Shown: piece after piece, positions 63,630 through 64,000 of the stretch | Position numbering within the stretch: the stretch's first letter is position 1 | How the letters are laid out: each line of letters opens with the position of its first letter | DNA from: JALNZF01 sp964447405 | GTDB taxonomy: Bacteria; Nitrospirota; UBA9217 | DNA length: 64,000 nucleotides | Direction of reading: 5' to 3' | NCBI GenBank assembly: GCA_964447405.1 | Contig: CAYUSP010000004.1 | Location: forward strand, 620,001-684,000 | Made by a program: the position numbers and the translations under genes | Notes under the pieces: model-generated | Databases searched by the model: none | Seen by the model: the letters and a program-made list of their open reading frames with translations, nothing else | What the model was told of the DNA's origin: nothing

Positions 63630-64000
63630 TTACTGCCCCTGTTTCATTGCGTAGTAGATCCCTTCGGTCTTTGATGAAGGTTTTAGCCCGAGCGAACCTT
63701 GGAGCACAACACGGCAGCGATGATATGTTTTTATCGCTTCGGCCTGCTGTCCCATCTGGTGATGGCAAATCATAAGACACTGGTAAAATTCCTCGGCAAG
63801 ATCGTCTATCTCCAGGCCGTTCACAAAGGCCCGCGCCGCCTTATCATATCTTCCCGATTCCATCCAATGACCCCCCAGGGCATTGATGCACTGCATGAAC
63901 TTCACTCGCAGGCGTTCGCGAAGCGATATGGTCCAGGGCTGTTTCATATCTGCGGGCAGCAAGTGGCCTTTGTAGATATCAAGTGCCCTTGCCGTGAGAT
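63630..64000 (-). CDS. BTAD-type transcriptional regulator, 3' part
   Basis: Only the C-terminal part is in the window; the 5' end lies beyond position 64000. The frame reads ALDIYKGHLLPADMKQPWTI and then helical repeats with SGRYDKAARAFVNGLEIDDL, which is the bacterial transcriptional activator domain (BTAD), a TPR-like effector domain of SARP and LuxR-type regulators. The DNA-binding domain is not visible. It is encoded on the same strand as the giant repeat protein and may control it. Confidence 0.75.
   Translation of the reverse strand, partial: LTARALDIYKGHLLPADMKQPWTISLRERLRVKFMQCINALGGHWMESGRYDKAARAFVNGLEIDDLAEEFYQCLMICHHQMGQQAEAIKTYHRCRVVLQGSLGLKPSSKTEGIYYAMKQGQ

Overview
This window looks like a chromosome segment of an uncultured-type Gram-negative bacterium. 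An outer-membrane LPS assembly protein (LptD), lipoprotein signal peptides and perfect sigma70-type promoters support a diderm. The combined gene set (thio(seleno)oxazole peptide locus, NHL/YDG mega-protein, methylcitrate-type aconitase locus, zinc-binding forms of S14, L24 and L33) fits Nitrospirota or a deltaproteobacterial (Desulfobacterota-like) lineage. I cannot place it more exactly from sequence alone.

Region 1 (1-26300, all on the minus strand) is one long information-processing block. In transcription order it runs: tRNA-Thr, tRNA-Tyr, tRNA-Gly, tRNA-Thr, tuf, rpmG, tRNA-Trp, secE, nusG, rplK, rplA, rplJ, rplL, rpoB, rpoC, rpsL, rpsG, fusA, tuf, rpsJ, rplC, rplD, rplW, rplB, rpsS, rplV, rpsC, rplP, rpmC, rpsQ, rplN, rplX, rplE, rpsN, rpsH, rplF. 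The tufB, rpl-rpo, str, S10 and spc units are thus head to tail. Visible control points are a consensus promoter before the tRNAs, an L10 leader RNA before rplJ, an attenuator hairpin between rplL and rpoB, and a consensus promoter before rpsL. The two tuf genes encode identical proteins.

Region 2 (26300-33160) holds rlmB and cysS, a stand-alone LigD-type 3'-phosphoesterase, and the most interesting locus: a radical SAM/SPASM maturase (SbtM-like, 29229-30803) preceded by a short precursor gene (30971-31210). That gene reads through two in-frame TGA codons, each followed by Gly-Gly, and has a GGUC-loop hairpin after the second. It looks like a selenocysteine-containing SbtA ribosomal peptide that conventional gene calling would truncate. 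A DsrE-like protein and a metallo-beta-lactamase-fold hydrolase follow.

Region 3 (33200-38640) is a decaying methylcitrate-cycle (propionate) operon. A promoter and candidate operator remain in front of a fused prpB'-'prpD scar. An intact aconitase gene follows, then a full-length propionyl/acetyl-CoA synthetase with one frameshift and one nonsense codon.

Region 4 (39000-48500) carries cspA, an M23 peptidase, and a cell-envelope run: an N-acetylmuramoyl-L-alanine amidase, a GerMN protein, murI, a zf-HC2 membrane protein, folC, lptD and cutA.

Region 5 (48600-64000) is a surface-protein region. It has two coupled PEGA lipoproteins, a 1176-residue repeat lipoprotein, and a 3237-residue secreted protein built from NHL propellers, YDG, InlB-B-like and PKD-like repeats. 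Two paralogous micro-genes flank the mega-gene, and the 3' end of a BTAD-type transcriptional regulator lies at the window edge.
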